Below, piece after piece: positions 11,543-11,667 of a stretch of 11,667 bases of DNA. Each line of letters begins with the position of its first letter. Within the stretch, counting starts at the first letter, position 1. Source of the stretch: a bacterium. Lineage in GTDB: Bacteria > Cyanobacteriota > Vampirovibrionia > Gastranaerophilales > Gastranaerophilaceae. The DNA lies in contig JAFXYU010000293.1 of assembly GCA_017541565.1 (NCBI GenBank), forward strand, positions 1-11,667. The letters run 5' to 3'. Below the pieces are notes generated by a model. It was not told the origin of the DNA and ran no database searches. It saw only the letters and a list, made by a program, of their open reading frames with translations. Made by a program: the position numbers and the translations under genes.

Positions 11543-11667
11543 TCATCCACCATCAAAAGCCCGTACGAGTCAACCGGAAATCCGTAATCCTCTGCGGTAA
11601 GAGTTTGACCGTATTTTATTGTATCTGCCAAATCTTCGTTTGTTACGAGAAGCCCCAGAGATAGTGA
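11539..11667 (-). CDS. 3' end of an unrecognised gene, cut by window edge
   Basis: A reading frame enters from the right edge and codes for 42 residues ending in GFPVDSYGLLMVDE before a TGA. The TGA overlaps the sigma-factor ATG as ATGA. The unbroken frame, sensible composition (GLLVTNEDLADTIKYG) and exact coupling to the sigma gene support a real gene. I do not recognise the family. There is no membrane segment in the visible part. Being co-translated with an ECF sigma factor, it may belong to the same regulatory unit. Confidence 0.7.
   Translation of the reverse strand, partial: SLSLGLLVTNEDLADTIKYGQTLTAEDYGFPVDSYGLLMVDE

Overview
This AT-rich window (standard stop codons, short intergenic gaps, clear Shine-Dalgarno sites before most genes) looks like a chromosomal segment from a Gram-negative-type bacterium. 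Two proteins carry Sec signal peptides, and one of these is a Spy/CpxP-like (LTxxQ) periplasmic protein. The paired NarL-type regulators, the pentapeptide-repeat protein and the TPR/GAF/HD-GYP set make a non-photosynthetic cyanobacterial relative (Vampirovibrionia/Gastranaerophilales) my best guess. That is an inference from style, not a proven placement. No rRNA, tRNA, CRISPR array, insertion sequence or integrase is visible, and no gene-free stretch exceeds 300 bases.

Layout: (1) 1-1506, minus strand: surface-glycan genes, a complete Stealth-family sugar-phosphate transferase followed by a GT8 glycosyltransferase cut by the left edge. (2) 1507-1843: a divergent small XRE-type regulator. Its short shared upstream region holds two near-identical 16-bp palindromes lying on a good minus-strand promoter for the Stealth gene. 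(3) 1849-4576, minus strand: a tight accD-accA-prmA operon (carboxyltransferase of acetyl-CoA carboxylase plus ribosomal protein L11 methyltransferase). (4) 4694-5365, minus strand: a GT2 polyprenyl-phosphate-type glycosyltransferase whose promoter appears to overlap a divergent one. (5) 5416-10466, plus strand: a five-gene run made of a GAF + HD-GYP-like protein, an exported TPR protein, two different response regulators with LuxR-type DNA-binding domains, and a pentapeptide-repeat protein, closed by a strong bidirectional terminator. (6) 10511-11667, minus strand: an LTxxQ periplasmic protein preceded by an ECF sigma factor and by the 3' end of an unrecognised gene, all tightly coupled.

The most interesting part is block 5. 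The HD-GYP-like domain has lost the His of its HD pair (YD) and the Pro of GYP (GYY), so its c-di-GMP phosphodiesterase activity is doubtful. No histidine kinase or GGDEF protein is present to complete a classical pathway. The first regulator is preceded by nearly six tandem copies of an 11-bp unit, each carrying a Shine-Dalgarno-like core, with the last copy serving as its actual ribosome binding site. The pentapeptide protein shows an almost perfect Leu/Phe alternation over 20 consecutive repeats. Together these suggest a signalling module with an unusual translation- or transcription-tuning element. The idea that these five genes act together rests only on strand, spacing and one gene overlap.
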